Source of the DNA: Synechococcus sp. CS-1331 | GTDB lineage: Bacteria > Cyanobacteriota > Cyanobacteriia > PCC-6307 > Cyanobiaceae | Length of the DNA: 38,173 nt | Assembly (NCBI GenBank): GCA_025127975.1 | Contig: JAHLYQ010000034.1 | Coordinates: 1-38,173 of the forward strand | Direction: 5' to 3' | Part shown: piece after piece, positions 25,165 through 34,469 of the stretch | Layout: every line of letters starts with the position of its first letter | Position numbering within the stretch: the stretch's first letter is position 1 | The notes under the pieces: model-generated | What the model was told of the DNA's origin: nothing | What the model saw: only the letters and a program-made list of their open reading frames with translations | The model's database searches: none | Program-made: the position numbers and the translations under genes

Positions 25165-27138
25165 TCAGGGGGCCTTGCTGAAGCTGGCAACGCGCCAGAT
25201 GCCCCCCTCCCGGCCGAACACATAGCGGTTGCGCAGCTGCAGTTTGGTGGGCTCTCCCTCCGGATCGCCCTTGGCATTGAGGCGTTGGTCCGAGTAACTC
25301 AGGATCACCGTGGCGGCGATTCTGTTGGTGTCCCGCTCCTCAATCGTCAGTCCGGTGATGCTGGTGCTGATGGTCTGGGTTTCACCGCGGGCCTGGTCGG
25401 AGGCGCGCTCCGCTTCGAGCCGCCCCACCAGGCTTGCGCGGGCCAGGCCCTCCACGGGCATGCTGCTGTCCTTGCCGGCCAGGGTGGCCGCCTTGGCATC
25501 CAGCCAGGCTTCCAGCAGGGCCTGCACCTGGGCTTCGCTCGGGGAGTCGGCCCGCAGGGGGAGCTCTGCTGAAGCGGGGGCCGCAGCTGGGGCGGGCAGC
25601 GGGGCTGATGGGGCTGGTACCGGGGCGGGCAGGGGCGGCGGGGCAGGCTCGACAGCGATTGGGGTTCGGTTGGCACCGGGTGCCTGGGGCCGTAACCGCA
25701 TCACCGCCGCGAGGGTCAAAAGTGCCACGCCGACGCACACCGCCAGGAATAGGCGCGATGGTCGCTGCAGTTGGGGCCAGCGCCAGCCAGCCAGCCAGGG
25801 CTCTTCTTCCCCTTCCCCGTCATCGTCCTCGTCTTCGTCAAAACTCTGTGACCCGGCCGCGGCTGGTGAGCCGATGCCGCCAAAGGAGGCCTGTGGATCA
25901 ATCAGGGGCTTGTCCCAGCTGTGGGGGCGGGTGGTGAAGGTCAGGGCGGGGGGGGTAGTAGCAGGACTGGCCGGCCGGTCTTGCTGCTCCACATAGGCCT
26001 GCACATCGCGATCGGCGAAGTAGGCCTCCAGATCCGGATCGGCCTCCAGATCGCGGTAGTCGGGCAGTACGTCCCGGCTGAGCCAGTCGCGGCAGTAGGC
26101 ACACAGCTGGGCCAGGGGATCGGGGCTCTGCAGTTCGGCCCAGCGCTTGAGCTCCGGTGGGGCTGCCTGCTTGAAGGTGGCCTGGGCCCTTTCAACTTCC
26201 CCCAGCAGCAGCAGCTGGCAGGCGATCAGTGGCTGGAGCCCCTCCTGGCTGCTGGCTTCGAGCCGTTGGCGGGCGGCCGCAATCCGCTCCGGTTTGCGCT
26301 GGGCAAATCCGGAGGCGGTCAGGGCTGTGCTGGCCAGAAAATCAGCTGCGGCGGAGCTCGGCGCCCAGCGACTGAAGATATCGATCTGCTCTTGAACGGT
26401 GAGGAAGGCGCGGATCTGCTTGAAAAAGGCCTGGAATTCCTCCAGTCCCATGCTCGGGTCTCCGAATCCCTCCAGGCCGCCGCGGCGCTTGACCAGCTCC
26501 TCCAGCAGGGCAAGCCCCTCGGCCCGCTCGGCCTGGGCCGTGAGGTTGCGGCTGAGCAGGTCAAGTACCCGGTAGGGGCGCAGTCCATCGAGCTTGTCTT
26601 CCAGCTGCTGGCGAATGGCCGGTTGCTGGCCCATGCGCTGCAGCAGCTGCAGGCCCTTTTGCAGGATCTGGGCAGCCCCTTCATAACGACGTTGCCGGTG
26701 CAGGTCGGCGGCAGCGGCAAGGCAGGCCAGTCCCGCCAGGATGGTGAGGTCGGCATCGCGGCTATTTCCAAGAATGGGTGCCTGGGGTGGCTCCAGGGCA
26801 GCGCAGACCAGCTCGAAACACTCCAGGGCCTGGCCCGCCTCTAGCAGCAGCAGCAGACCAGCCACTTCCATGCCGGGCGAGACATCGAGGGCCGGCAGCA
26901 CGGATTGGCCGCTACTGGCAAGGGCCGTCAGGTCAGATTCGTAGATCTGGCGCCTGCTCCCATCGCTGAGCAGGTCGGCACTGGCCCTGAGCAGCTCTTC
27001 CCTGGCCCTCAGGGTGTCCTGGGTCAATCCATGCTCTGGTGGGCGGTCGATCCGCTGCTGCAGGGTGAGCAGCAGCGACTGCAGGTCGCTGGTCGGGCTG
27101 ACTCCGAGCAACCGGAAATGATCGATCGGCAGTTCCAA
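25165..27138 (-). CDS. ftn2: Cell division protein Ftn2/ZipN (ARC6 homologue)
   Basis: Anchors FtsZ to the membrane at mid-cell in cyanobacteria. From the TTG at 27138 (657 residues) it opens ELPIDHFRLLGVSP, the usual DnaJ-like start. It continues through helical repeats (SADLLSDGSRRQIYESDL, LLQRMGQQPAIRQQLEDKLD), an acidic linker (DEDEDDDGEGEEE) and a single membrane helix at about 462-480 (LFLAVCVGVALLTLAAVM). A Pro/Ala linker leads to the C-terminal domain shared with ARC6 (AQVQALLEAWLDAKAATLAG, RNRYVFGREGGIWRVASF). The frame is open to 27249, but the added residues look non-coding. Divergent from pdhA. Confidence 0.92.
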   Translation of the reverse strand: MELPIDHFRLLGVSPTSDLQSLLLTLQQRIDRPPEHGLTQDTLRAREELLRASADLLSDGSRRQIYESDLTALASSGQSVLPALDVSPGMEVAGLLLLLEAGQALECFELVCAALEPPQAPILGNSRDADLTILAGLACLAAAADLHRQRRYEGAAQILQKGLQLLQRMGQQPAIRQQLEDKLDGLRPYRVLDLLSRNLTAQAERAEGLALLEELVKRRGGLEGFGDPSMGLEEFQAFFKQIRAFLTVQEQIDIFSRWAPSSAAADFLASTALTASGFAQRKPERIAAARQRLEASSQEGLQPLIACQLLLLGEVERAQATFKQAAPPELKRWAELQSPDPLAQLCAYCRDWLSRDVLPDYRDLEADPDLEAYFADRDVQAYVEQQDRPASPATTPPALTFTTRPHSWDKPLIDPQASFGGIGSPAAAGSQSFDEDEDDDGEGEEEPWLAGWRWPQLQRPSRLFLAVCVGVALLTLAAVMRLRPQAPGANRTPIAVEPAPPPLPAPVPAPSAPLPAPAAAPASAELPLRADSPSEAQVQALLEAWLDAKAATLAGKDSSMPVEGLARASLVGRLEAERASDQARGETQTISTSITGLTIEERDTNRIAATVILSYSDQRLNAKGDPEGEPTKLQLRNRYVFGREGGIWRVASFSKAP

Positions 27139-27249
27139 TCCGGGCCCGTCACTGATGGGTGACTTTAGGCAGGGCAGGCGCTTATGACACCAATTGTCAG
27201 ACCTGATGCAGCAGCACCTCTTAGAGTCGCCAGCAAGACGCAGGCGCAC

Positions 27250-28380
27250 ATGGGCAACGACATCGCTGCTGTACCTGGAGCCACATCACCTGGAGCTACA
27301 TCCAGTGGCGCTCCCGCCTGTTCTGCAGACGACACCAGTCTGGTCGGTGCCCATGCCGAGCGCCTGGAGAATCTCTACCCATCGGTGCCCGCCACGGTGA
27401 CGCGCGACGAGGGTCTGATGCTCTATCGCGACATGACCCTGGGCCGGCGCTTTGAGGACAAGTGCGCGGAGATGTACTACCGCGGCAAGATGTTTGGCTT
27501 CGTGCACCTCTACAACGGCCAGGAGGCAGTAAGCACGGGCGTGATCAAGGCGATGAAGCTGCAGCACGACTGGTTTTGCAGCACCTACCGCGACCACGTG
27601 CACGCCCTCAGCTGCGGCGTGCCGGCCCGGGAGGTGATGAGCGAGCTGTTCGGTAAGGAAACCGGCTGCAGCAAGGGCCGCGGCGGCTCCATGCACCTTT
27701 TTTCCAAGGAGCACCACCTGCTGGGGGGCTATGCCTTCATCGGCGAGGGCATTCCGGTGGCCCTCGGCGCAGCCTTCACCAGCCGCTACAAGCGCGACGC
27801 CATGGGGGATGCCTCCAGCGACTCCGTCACCGCCGCCTTCTTCGGCGATGGCACCTGCAACATCGGTCAGTTCTATGAGTGCCTGAACATGGCGGCCCTC
27901 TGGAAGTTGCCGATCCTGTTTGTGGTGGAGAACAACAAGTGGGCCATTGGTATGGACCACAACCGCGCCACCAGTGATCCGGAGATCTGGCGCAAGGCGT
28001 CCGCCTTCGGCATGGCCGGCGAAGAGGTGGACGGCATGGATGTATTGGCGGTGCGCGCCGCCGCCCAGCGCGCCATCGAGCGGGCCCGGGCCGGCGAGGG
28101 CCCCACCCTGCTCGAGTGCCTCACTTACCGCTTCCGCGGCCACTCCCTGGCCGATCCAGACGAGCTGCGCGCCCAAGCGGAGAAGGAGTTCTGGGCGAAA
28201 CGGGATCCGATCAAGGCCCTGGCTGCCCGCCTGATCGAGCAGAACCTCGCCTCAGCTGAGGAACTCAAGGCGATCGAGCAGGAGATCGATGCTGAAGTGG
28301 CCGACTGCGTCGAGTTCGCCCTGGCGGCTCCCGAGCCCAAGCCTGAAGAACTCACCCGCTACATCTGGGCGGAAGACTGA
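27250..28380 (+). CDS. pdhA: Pyruvate dehydrogenase E1 component, alpha subunit
   Basis: Thiamine-diphosphate subunit that decarboxylates pyruvate for acetyl-CoA. From the ATG at 27250 (376 residues), the N-terminal 40 residues are variable. Then come the substrate and ThDP landmarks: [66 protein letters not shown], and the ThDP motif [20 protein letters not shown] ending in [10 protein letters not shown]. An ATG at 27184 in the same frame would add 22 residues and cannot be excluded. It is divergent from ftn2 and converges on the sigma factor gene. Confidence 0.96.
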   Translation: MGNDIAAVPGATSPGATSSGAPACSADDTSLVGAHAERLENLYPSVPATVTRDEGLMLYRDMTLGRRFEDKCAEMYYRGKMFGFVHLYNGQEAVSTGVIKAMKLQHDWFCSTYRDHVHALSCGVPAREVMSELFGKETGCSKGRGGSMHLFSKEHHLLGGYAFIGEGIPVALGAAFTSRYKRDAMGDASSDSVTAAFFGDGTCNIGQFYECLNMAALWKLPILFVVENNKWAIGMDHNRATSDPEIWRKASAFGMAGEEVDGMDVLAVRAAAQRAIERARAGEGPTLLECLTYRFRGHSLADPDELRAQAEKEFWAKRDPIKALAARLIEQNLASAEELKAIEQEIDAEVADCVEFALAAPEPKPEELTRYIWAED

Positions 28381-28415
28381 TCAAGCTCTGCGATCAGCTT
28401 CTGTGATCAGCTTCT
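28379..28415. repeat. 13-base tandem repeat between pdhA and the sigma factor gene
   Basis: Two exact GATCAGCTTCT copies at 28392-28402 and 28405-28415 are preceded by a diverged third copy (GATCAAGCTCT at 28379-28389), giving a 13-base period. The first copy contains the last bases of the pdhA stop and the last touches the stop of the convergent sigma gene. Confidence 0.75.
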
Positions 28416-29350
28416 CAAAGTGTGGCGGGAATGCGCCGGGTCATGTTGCGCAGTTTGCGCAACGCCTTCAGCTCCACCTGGCGAACCCGCTCACGGGACA
28501 CATCCAGTTGACGGCCGATTTCGGCCAGGGTCTGGCGCTCTTGGCCCTCGAGCCCAAAGCGCAGCTGAAGCACCTGGCGCTCCTGGTCGCTGAGCTGGCT
28601 CAACCAGCGCCCTAGCTGCTCCTGATGCATGCCCCGCTCTACCCGATCCAGCGGCTCCTCCCCTGAGGAGTCGGCAATCAGATCCCCCAGGAAGCTGCGG
28701 CCCTCATCGCCGTTCACCGGCGCATCCAGGCTGGAGGTGGTGAGGGACTGGCGCAGCAGGCCGTCGAGCTCCTCGATTGGCATGGCCATCGCCTCGGCAA
28801 TTTCCTGGCGGTTGGGCATGGCGCCCAGCTTGTGGGCCAGATCCAGGCTGACCTTGCGAATCGCTGTGAGCCTTTCACTCAGGTGTACGGGCAGGCGGAT
28901 CGTTCGGGACTGGCAGGCGATCGCCCGAGTCATGCTCTGGCGGATCCACCAGAAGGCATAGGTGGAAAATTTATAGCCCCGGGTGGGATCAAACTTCTCC
29001 ACGGCCCGCTCGAGCCCGAGGGATCCTTCCTGGATCAGATCGAGTAATTCAAGGCCCTTGCCTTGATACTTTTTGGCCACACTGACGACTAAGCGCAAAT
29101 TCGCTTTCATCATGCGTTGCTTGGCTCGCTTGCCAATGCGAATCAGCTTATTTTCGTGATCTGTGATTTCTCTATCAATCTCTCCAGCTTCCTCTAGCAG
29201 GCGCATCATTGTTTGCACCTGATTGCCCAGTTCTATTTCTTCGGCCGGGGTCAACAGCGGCTCGCGGCCGATGGTCGCCAGATACCAGGTGACGGGGTCG
29301 CTACTTCGTCGCCGGGTGCCTTCGCTGGCCCTCTGGAGCGATGTGGTCAT
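28415..29350 (-). CDS. RpoD-type group 2 sigma factor
   Basis: RNA polymerase sigma-70 family factor of 311 residues from the ATG at 29350. Region 1.2 (DPVTWYLATIGREPLLTPAE), region 2 (ANLRLVVSVAKKYQGKGLE, LLDLIQEGSLGLERAVEKFD, YKFSTYAFWWIRQSMTRAIA), region 3 (IRLPVHLSERL onward) and region 4 (LSQLSDQERQVLQLRFGLEG, DVSRERVRQVELKALRKLR) are complete. It lacks the long acidic region of the principal factor, so it is a group 2 (non-essential) sigma, of which cyanobacteria have several. It probably directs a stress or light-linked regulon; which one cannot be told. Confidence 0.95.
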   Translation of the reverse strand: MTTSLQRASEGTRRRSSDPVTWYLATIGREPLLTPAEEIELGNQVQTMMRLLEEAGEIDREITDHENKLIRIGKRAKQRMMKANLRLVVSVAKKYQGKGLELLDLIQEGSLGLERAVEKFDPTRGYKFSTYAFWWIRQSMTRAIACQSRTIRLPVHLSERLTAIRKVSLDLAHKLGAMPNRQEIAEAMAMPIEELDGLLRQSLTTSSLDAPVNGDEGRSFLGDLIADSSGEEPLDRVERGMHQEQLGRWLSQLSDQERQVLQLRFGLEGQERQTLAEIGRQLDVSRERVRQVELKALRKLRNMTRRIPATL

Positions 29351-29467
29351 TAGAGCGCTGAGAGGGGGGAGCCAATGAATATCTAACCAAATTCGCCGGG
29401 AGCGGTGTATTTTCGGTAACCCTTTAGCTTTCAATCGCAAAACAACACATGCCCCCTGGTGTTGTAT
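29351..29467 (-). promoter_or_regulatory. AT-rich leader of the sigma factor gene, promoter likely here
   Basis: This 117-base gap between the stop of nnrD/E and the sigma factor start is clearly richer in A/T than its surroundings. On the minus strand TTGAAA (29434-29429) and AATACA (29411-29406) are 17 bases apart, a poor match to the -10 consensus. I regard the gap as the probable promoter region, not the exact boxes. Confidence 0.3.
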
Positions 29468-31108
29468 TCAGCACAATCGGGCCAGCTGCAGGGCCACTGC
29501 CAGGGGGTGGGCGGCACCGTTCTGCCCGGCTGGGCTGAGTTGGCGCCCTGCCTGGGCGTGGGCCAGGGTTGCGGCCGCCAGCCAAACAGCATCGGCGGCG
29601 CCCGTGGCCGCCATGGCCATGGCCCCCACCCCGGCGACATGGCCAGCGAGCACGTCCCCCAGACCTGCCCGGGCGCTGCTGGGGCTGGCCTCCAGCAGCT
29701 GCCAGCGGCGGCCATCGGGGGCGGCTACTACGCTGCGGGCCCCCTTCAGCAGCACACAGGCGCCACTGGTCCTGGCCGCTTCGCCAGCAGCGTCGAGGCA
29801 AACAGGGGCTGGGTTGCCGCTGAGCTCAGGAAACAGCCTGCTGAATTCGCCGGGGTGGGGCGTGATCCAGGTGGGCCCCTGGCGCTGCTGCAGCCAAGCG
29901 CAGGCATTGAGGCCCAGCCCCAGGATGGCCGGGCCACTCAGCCGGTTGAGGCCGTCGGCATCGAGTACCAGCAGCCCCGGCCAGGCGAGCAAGTTGCGCC
30001 AAAAGGCACCTTCCTGCGACTCGGCGCCAGGGCCGATGCCGGGACCGATGCCGGGACCGATCAGGAGGGCGTCAAGCCGCTGGCGGTTGAGCTCGATGGG
30101 CCGATCCAGGCGCAGGTTGCCCTGGCCATCGCAGGGGAGGCTCTGATCCAGCACCACGTGGGGGTGTTGCTGCCAGAGGTCGGCTGCCAGGCAGGCGGGC
30201 AAGGCAGCCTGCAGGCTGCCGCAACCGCTGCTGCTGGCCCCGGCCAGGGCCAGGCTGGCGGCTCCCCGGAACGCCTCGCTGCCGGTCACCAGCAGCAGTC
30301 GGCCCCGCTGATATTTGCTGGCGGCCGGATCCAGGGCTGGCCTGGGCCGTTCGGCCAAATCCCGCTCGCCCAGCCCCAGCGGGGTGTGGCTTGGCAGGGC
30401 GTGCAGCAGGGCCCCGGGCAAACCCAGGTCGATTCGCTCCAGTTCCCCCACCGCCGCCAGGGCCTGGTCCTGCACCAGCCCGCTCTTGATCAGGCCAATG
30501 GTGTAGGTGGTGACTGCCTGGGGCCGCATCGGGCCGGTGGCCCTGCCGCTGTCGGCGCAGAGACCCGTGGGCACATCCACAGCCACCAGGGCCCCAGGCC
30601 GTTGCCGCTGGCGGGCCTCCAGCAGCACCCGGATCCCTTCGCCGGGGGGGCGTTGTTGGCCGATGCCCAGTAGGGCATCGATCCAGAGTTCGCTGCCGCT
30701 TGGATCAGGCGCTTGGCTGAGCCGCTGGATGCCCAGCCACAGGCAGTGGCGCAGGTGCGCCTCGGTGAGTGGCTTGTGCCGTGCGAAGGGGCTCCAGATT
30801 GCGGTGGCCACTGAGGCCAGGTGCAGTTCGCGAACGATCACCAGCCCATCGCCGCCGTTGTGCCCCGGACCCACCAGCACCAGGGCACCGTGGCGGGCCA
30901 GATGGTCGCCATGCCTTTGCAAAAGCCTGCGGCTCAGCGCCAGCGCCGCCTTTTCCATCAGGGCTGCCACCGGCATGCCGCTGTGGAACAGCTGCTCCTC
31001 CAAGGCTGCCATCTCGGCACTGGTCACCAGCAGATGGTCGCCATCGCGGCGGGGCCAGGCGGCTGTGGCGGGTGTTGGCACCAACTCCTCAGGGCAGCTG
31101 GGTTTCAT
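29468..31108 (-). CDS. nnrD: Bifunctional NAD(P)H-hydrate epimerase / dehydratase
   Basis: Repairs hydrated NADH and NADPH. The 546-residue fusion has an N-terminal YjeF epimerase domain (about 25-230), with VLVGPGHNGGDGLVIVREL, IDALLGIGQQRPP and VAVDVPTGLCADSG. The C-terminal ribokinase-like dehydratase domain has RGRLLLVTGSEAFRGAA, LLIGPGIGPGIGPG, LDADGLNRL, TPHPGEFSRLFPEL and the catalytic-loop signature AGLGDVLAGHVAG. An exact 12-base repeat in the DNA near 30040 expands the GPGIGPG loop. Start ATG 31108 leaves 32 bases to the divergent mnmA start. Confidence 0.95.
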   Translation of the reverse strand: MKPSCPEELVPTPATAAWPRRDGDHLLVTSAEMAALEEQLFHSGMPVAALMEKAALALSRRLLQRHGDHLARHGALVLVGPGHNGGDGLVIVRELHLASVATAIWSPFARHKPLTEAHLRHCLWLGIQRLSQAPDPSGSELWIDALLGIGQQRPPGEGIRVLLEARQRQRPGALVAVDVPTGLCADSGRATGPMRPQAVTTYTIGLIKSGLVQDQALAAVGELERIDLGLPGALLHALPSHTPLGLGERDLAERPRPALDPAASKYQRGRLLLVTGSEAFRGAASLALAGASSSGCGSLQAALPACLAADLWQQHPHVVLDQSLPCDGQGNLRLDRPIELNRQRLDALLIGPGIGPGIGPGAESQEGAFWRNLLAWPGLLVLDADGLNRLSGPAILGLGLNACAWLQQRQGPTWITPHPGEFSRLFPELSGNPAPVCLDAAGEAARTSGACVLLKGARSVVAAPDGRRWQLLEASPSSARAGLGDVLAGHVAGVGAMAMAATGAADAVWLAAATLAHAQAGRQLSPAGQNGAAHPLAVALQLARLC

Positions 31109-31140
31109 GATGGAAGCACTACCGCTGGCTGTCTGCCCTG

Positions 31141-32349
31141 TTGTCTGTCTCCGTTGCCAACTCTGGGAGCCCCGCTCTGGCCTGCACCCCTGCGGGTCGT
31201 GCCGCCCTGGAGCGGCTGCGGGCCTGGCCGGGTGAACGGCGGGTGGCGGTGGGTCTTTCCGGCGGTGTGGACAGCTCCCTGACGGCAGCCTTGCTGGTGG
31301 AAGCGGGTTGGCAGGTGGAGGGGCTCACCCTCTGGTTGATGAGTGGCAAGGGTGCCTGCTGCGCTGAGGGGCTGGTGGATGCGGCGGGGATCTGCGAACA
31401 GCTCGCCATCCCCCACCATGTGGTCGACTTTCGCGAGCACTTCCAGGCCCAGATCGTCAATTTTCTGGTGGAGGGCTACGCGGCTGGCGTCACGCCCCTG
31501 CCCTGCTCCCGCTGCAACCGGGAGGTGAAATTCGGCCCGATGCTCCATTGGGCGGAGCAGGAGCGGGGCATCGGCCGCATCGCCACCGGCCACTACGCCC
31601 GGGTGCACCACGGCGACCTGAGCGACAACGGCCGCCACCAGCTGCTGCGGGGTCGCGATAGCCACAAGGACCAGAGCTACTTCCTCTACGACCTGCCCCA
31701 GGAGGCCCTGGGCCGGTTGGTGTTTCCTCTGGGCGAGCTCACCAAGGCCGACACCCGCGCCGAAGCCGCGCGCCATGGCCTGAGAACCGCCCAGAAGGCC
31801 GAGAGCCAAGACCTCTGCCTGGCGGATCACCACGGCTCAATGAAAGCCTTCCTGGACACCTACCTGGCGCCTCGAGCCGGCCAGATCGTGCTCACCGATG
31901 GCAGGGTGGTTGGCCAGCACGATGGGATTGAGCATTTCACCATCGGCCAGCGCAAGGGGCTGGGGGTGGCCTGGAGCGAGCCCCTGCATGTGGTGAAGCT
32001 CGATGGCGCCATGAACCAGGTGGTGGTGGCCCCCCGCGCTCAGGCTTCCCGGTCGGGGGCGGTGGTGGGAGCGGTGAATTGGGTCTCGATTGAGCCCCCG
32101 CTGGGTTGCATCGAGGTGGAGGTGCAGGTGCGCTACCGCAGCGCCCCCGAGCGAGCCCTGCTGACCCCCCTGCCCGCCACCGATGCCGACCGGGCGGCCC
32201 AGCGGCCACACCGGGTTCAGCTGACCTTTGCCGAGGAGCAGTTCTCGATCACTCCCGCCCAGGCGGCGGTGTTTTACGCCGGTGAGGTGCTGCTGGGCGG
32301 CGGCCTGATCCAGGCCGATCCCGCCCCAGCCACGGGACCTCACCAGTAG
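31141..32349 (+). CDS. mnmA: tRNA-specific 2-thiouridylase MnmA
   Basis: Inserts sulfur at U34 of Lys, Glu and Gln tRNAs. From the TTG at 31141 (402 residues) the ATP pyrophosphatase loop GLSGGVDSS is at 38-46. The catalytic cysteines are Cys122 in LPCSRCN and Cys226 in ESQDLC, followed by the [11 protein letters not shown] segment and the C-terminal barrel ([27 protein letters not shown]). All essential residues are present. The last 10 bases overlap the convergent ferredoxin gene. Confidence 0.96.
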   Translation: MSVSVANSGSPALACTPAGRAALERLRAWPGERRVAVGLSGGVDSSLTAALLVEAGWQVEGLTLWLMSGKGACCAEGLVDAAGICEQLAIPHHVVDFREHFQAQIVNFLVEGYAAGVTPLPCSRCNREVKFGPMLHWAEQERGIGRIATGHYARVHHGDLSDNGRHQLLRGRDSHKDQSYFLYDLPQEALGRLVFPLGELTKADTRAEAARHGLRTAQKAESQDLCLADHHGSMKAFLDTYLAPRAGQIVLTDGRVVGQHDGIEHFTIGQRKGLGVAWSEPLHVVKLDGAMNQVVVAPRAQASRSGAVVGAVNWVSIEPPLGCIEVEVQVRYRSAPERALLTPLPATDADRAAQRPHRVQLTFAEEQFSITPAQAAVFYAGEVLLGGGLIQADPAPATGPHQ

Positions 32350-32585
32350 GGGTCGCTGGCCAGCTCCACGTTGAGCGCACCGCTGCGGCTGGCGGGAACG
32401 GTGGCGATGCAGGCCCGCACCACCTGGCCGTTCACCTCGATTTCGCAGGCGCCGCAGCTGCCCCCCAGGCAGCCGGTGGGGATGGTGACCCCCGCCGTCC
32501 GGGCGGCGAGCAGCCAGTCGCACCCGGCCAGGCACTGGCTGGTGTGGCCGTTGGGCCAGCGAATCGTGACGGGGGCGGCGGCCAT
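32340..32585 (-). CDS. Small 2Fe-2S ferredoxin-like protein
   Basis: An 81-residue single-domain iron-sulfur protein. Cluster cysteines are Cys39, 44, 47 and 59 (C-x4-C-x2-C-x11-[17 protein letters not shown], then VVRAC). That close fourth Cys resembles the small domains of molybdenum hydroxylases more than plant-type photosynthetic ferredoxin, whose last Cys is about 29 residues further on. It starts 11 bases after cobQ on the same strand and must be co-transcribed. Partner unknown; a redox role in cobalamin or cobalt handling is only a guess. Confidence 0.85.
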   Translation of the reverse strand: MAAAPVTIRWPNGHTSQCLAGCDWLLAARTAGVTIPTGCLGGSCGACEIEVNGQVVRACIATVPASRSGALNVELASDPYW

Positions 32586-32596
32586 CGGCGGGTGGG

Positions 32597-34117
32597 TTAG
32601 GGGCCCAGCAGGGGCTCGAGGTTCACATGGGCCTCAAAGGCATCGGCCAGCCGGTCCAGCAGGGCATCCCGCTGGCGGCTGTGGTGGGGTTGATCCTCCG
32701 GCAGCGGCGGCAGGCCGCGGCGCTGGCGCAGCTGGTTGAGCCAGCGGCGACGCCAGGGGCCGCTTTCAAACATGCCGTGCAGATAGGTGCCTGCCACCAC
32801 GCCGCCCTGGGTGCCGTAGGGCTGCCAATGGCCAAGGTCAGGGTCGCTCGCCAGGGGCTGCAGGCCGCTGGCCGCCACAGGGGTGCTGATGCCGCGGTGC
32901 AGCTCGAAGCCCTCCAGGCTGAGGCCCTCGCCTGGCCAGAGTGATTGGCTGCTGCGCTGGCGCAGGGCCTTGGCACCGCCGAAGCAGGTGTGCAGTGGCA
33001 GCAGGTCAAGGCCCGGGACGGCCCCACCCGCTGGGGTGCCGGTGTCGCCGCCCTCCAGGCCCTCGGGATCCCGCAGTTCCCGCCCGAGCAGTTGCAGTCC
33101 GCCGCAGATGCCGAACACCTGGCCGCCATCGCCGGCGTAGGCGTGCAGCGCCTCCCCCAGGCCGGAGCGCTGCAGGGCCGCCAGGTCGCGCAAGGTCTGT
33201 TTGCTGCCCGGCACGATCACCGCATCGGGGGCCCCCAGAGGCTCTCCCGGCGCCAGCCAGCGCAGCTGGACGCTGGGTTCGGCTTCCAGGGGATCGAGGT
33301 CGGAGAAGTTGCTCAGCGACGGCAGCTTCAGCACGACGATCTCCAGCGCGGCGTCCCGCTTGCGGCCGCGGCGCTCGAGCAGATCGAGGGAGTCTTCCGG
33401 GGGAAAAAGCTCGTCGAGCCAGGGCATCACCCCCAGCACGGGGATGCCGGTGTGGGCCTCTAACCAGCGGCGCCCCTCGTCAAATAGCTCGCGGCGGCCA
33501 CGGAAGCGGTTGATCAGCAGGCCGCGGATTAAGGGCCGCTCCACCTGGCGCAGCAGGCCCAGGGTGCCCACTAATTGGGCGAACACGCCACCGCGCTCGA
33601 TGTCGGCAACCAGCAGGCAGCGGGCCCTCAGAAACTGCGCCAGTCGCAGGTTGGTGAGATCGCGGGATTGGAGGTTCACCTCCACCGGGCTGCCCGCCCC
33701 CTCCAGCACCAGGCGGCCCCCCGGATGGGCCGCCTGCAGCTCGCTCAGGCCGGCGCGGATAGCAGCCCAGCCCGGCCGGAACCAGTCGCGGTAGTAGTGC
33801 TCGGCGCGGGCTAGCCCCACCGACTGGCCCAGATGGATCAGCTCGCTGGTGGAATCGCCCTGGGGTTTTAGCAGCACCGGATTCATGCTGTGGTGGGGCT
33901 CTAGCCCGGCCGCCCAGGCCTGGAGGGCCTGGGAGTAGGCCATTTCGCCGCCCACCTGGTCCACCCAGGCGTTGTTGCTCATGTTTTGGCCCTTGAACGG
34001 CAGGGGCGTTTCGCCGCGGCGGCGCAGCACCCGGCAGAGGGCGGCCGTCATCAGCGACTTGCCGGCACCGCTACTGGTGCCCAGCACCATCAGGGGCTGG
34101 GGAGGGAGCTGGCTCAT
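32597..34117 (-). CDS. cobQ: Cobyric acid synthase
   Basis: Glutamine-dependent amidation of four side chains of adenosyl-cobyrinic a,c-diamide, using ATP. The 506-residue protein has the ATPase loop GTSSGAGKS at 13-21, [23 protein letters not shown], the conserved VPGSKQT at 302-308, and a glutaminase domain with nucleophile Cys338 in [12 protein letters not shown] and its His in GTYLHGMFE. It is complete. The ATG overlaps the stop of the fused toxin-antitoxin relic upstream (ATGA), and a 2Fe-2S gene follows 11 bases on. Confidence 0.96.
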   Translation of the reverse strand: MSQLPPQPLMVLGTSSGAGKSLMTAALCRVLRRRGETPLPFKGQNMSNNAWVDQVGGEMAYSQALQAWAAGLEPHHSMNPVLLKPQGDSTSELIHLGQSVGLARAEHYYRDWFRPGWAAIRAGLSELQAAHPGGRLVLEGAGSPVEVNLQSRDLTNLRLAQFLRARCLLVADIERGGVFAQLVGTLGLLRQVERPLIRGLLINRFRGRRELFDEGRRWLEAHTGIPVLGVMPWLDELFPPEDSLDLLERRGRKRDAALEIVVLKLPSLSNFSDLDPLEAEPSVQLRWLAPGEPLGAPDAVIVPGSKQTLRDLAALQRSGLGEALHAYAGDGGQVFGICGGLQLLGRELRDPEGLEGGDTGTPAGGAVPGLDLLPLHTCFGGAKALRQRSSQSLWPGEGLSLEGFELHRGISTPVAASGLQPLASDPDLGHWQPYGTQGGVVAGTYLHGMFESGPWRRRWLNQLRQRRGLPPLPEDQPHHSRQRDALLDRLADAFEAHVNLEPLLGP

Positions 34118-34404
34118 CCGTTGGCCCGGCTCTGGTCAGTAAACCAGCGTTCCAGTTCCGACCAGGGAAGGTCGCCTGCCGCAAGCCGTTGAATCGTCAA
34201 AAGAACACAACGGCCACGAGAAACCCACCCCGTTTGTTTCCATCGCTGAAGGGGTGGATGCCGCTCAACGGGCCAATTCGCTTCCTGCACGGCGGGATCG
34301 AAGGGGGAGAGCAGGATGCTGTGTTCTGTTTCGATCGCCTGCACGCGCTCGCTCGGAGCCAGGTGAAACCGGCGGGCCATCTCGGAGGGGATCTTGGCGC
34401 TCAC
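34114..34404 (-). pseudogene. Fused relic of an AbrB-type antitoxin and a Doc (Fic-fold) toxin
   Basis: The 96-residue frame starts like the second half of an AbrB antitoxin (PSEMARRFHLAPSERVQAIE, then HSILLSPFDPAVQEA) and jumps at about residue 42 to other sequence. The last part (LLTIQRLAAGDLPWSELERW) resembles the end of Doc toxins. Between the two, the neighbouring frame (about 34205-34275) reads GIHPFSDGNKRGGFLVAVV, which is the Fic/Doc active-site motif HPFxDGNKRxG. So a deletion joined the antitoxin to the toxin's 3' half and a frameshift then split that half. Function is surely lost. Its stop overlaps cobQ. Confidence 0.7.
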
Positions 34405-34469
34405 ACAACCGGCAGCCAGACATCGTTCCGCAGGGGATGTAGCAGAACAAGGCTACGCGCTGCTGCCGT

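Noticed and set aside
28917..28924. GCGATCGC, the HIP1 palindrome frequent in many cyanobacteria
   Set aside because: I noticed this one copy only, inside the sigma factor gene. It does not mark a repeat family here.
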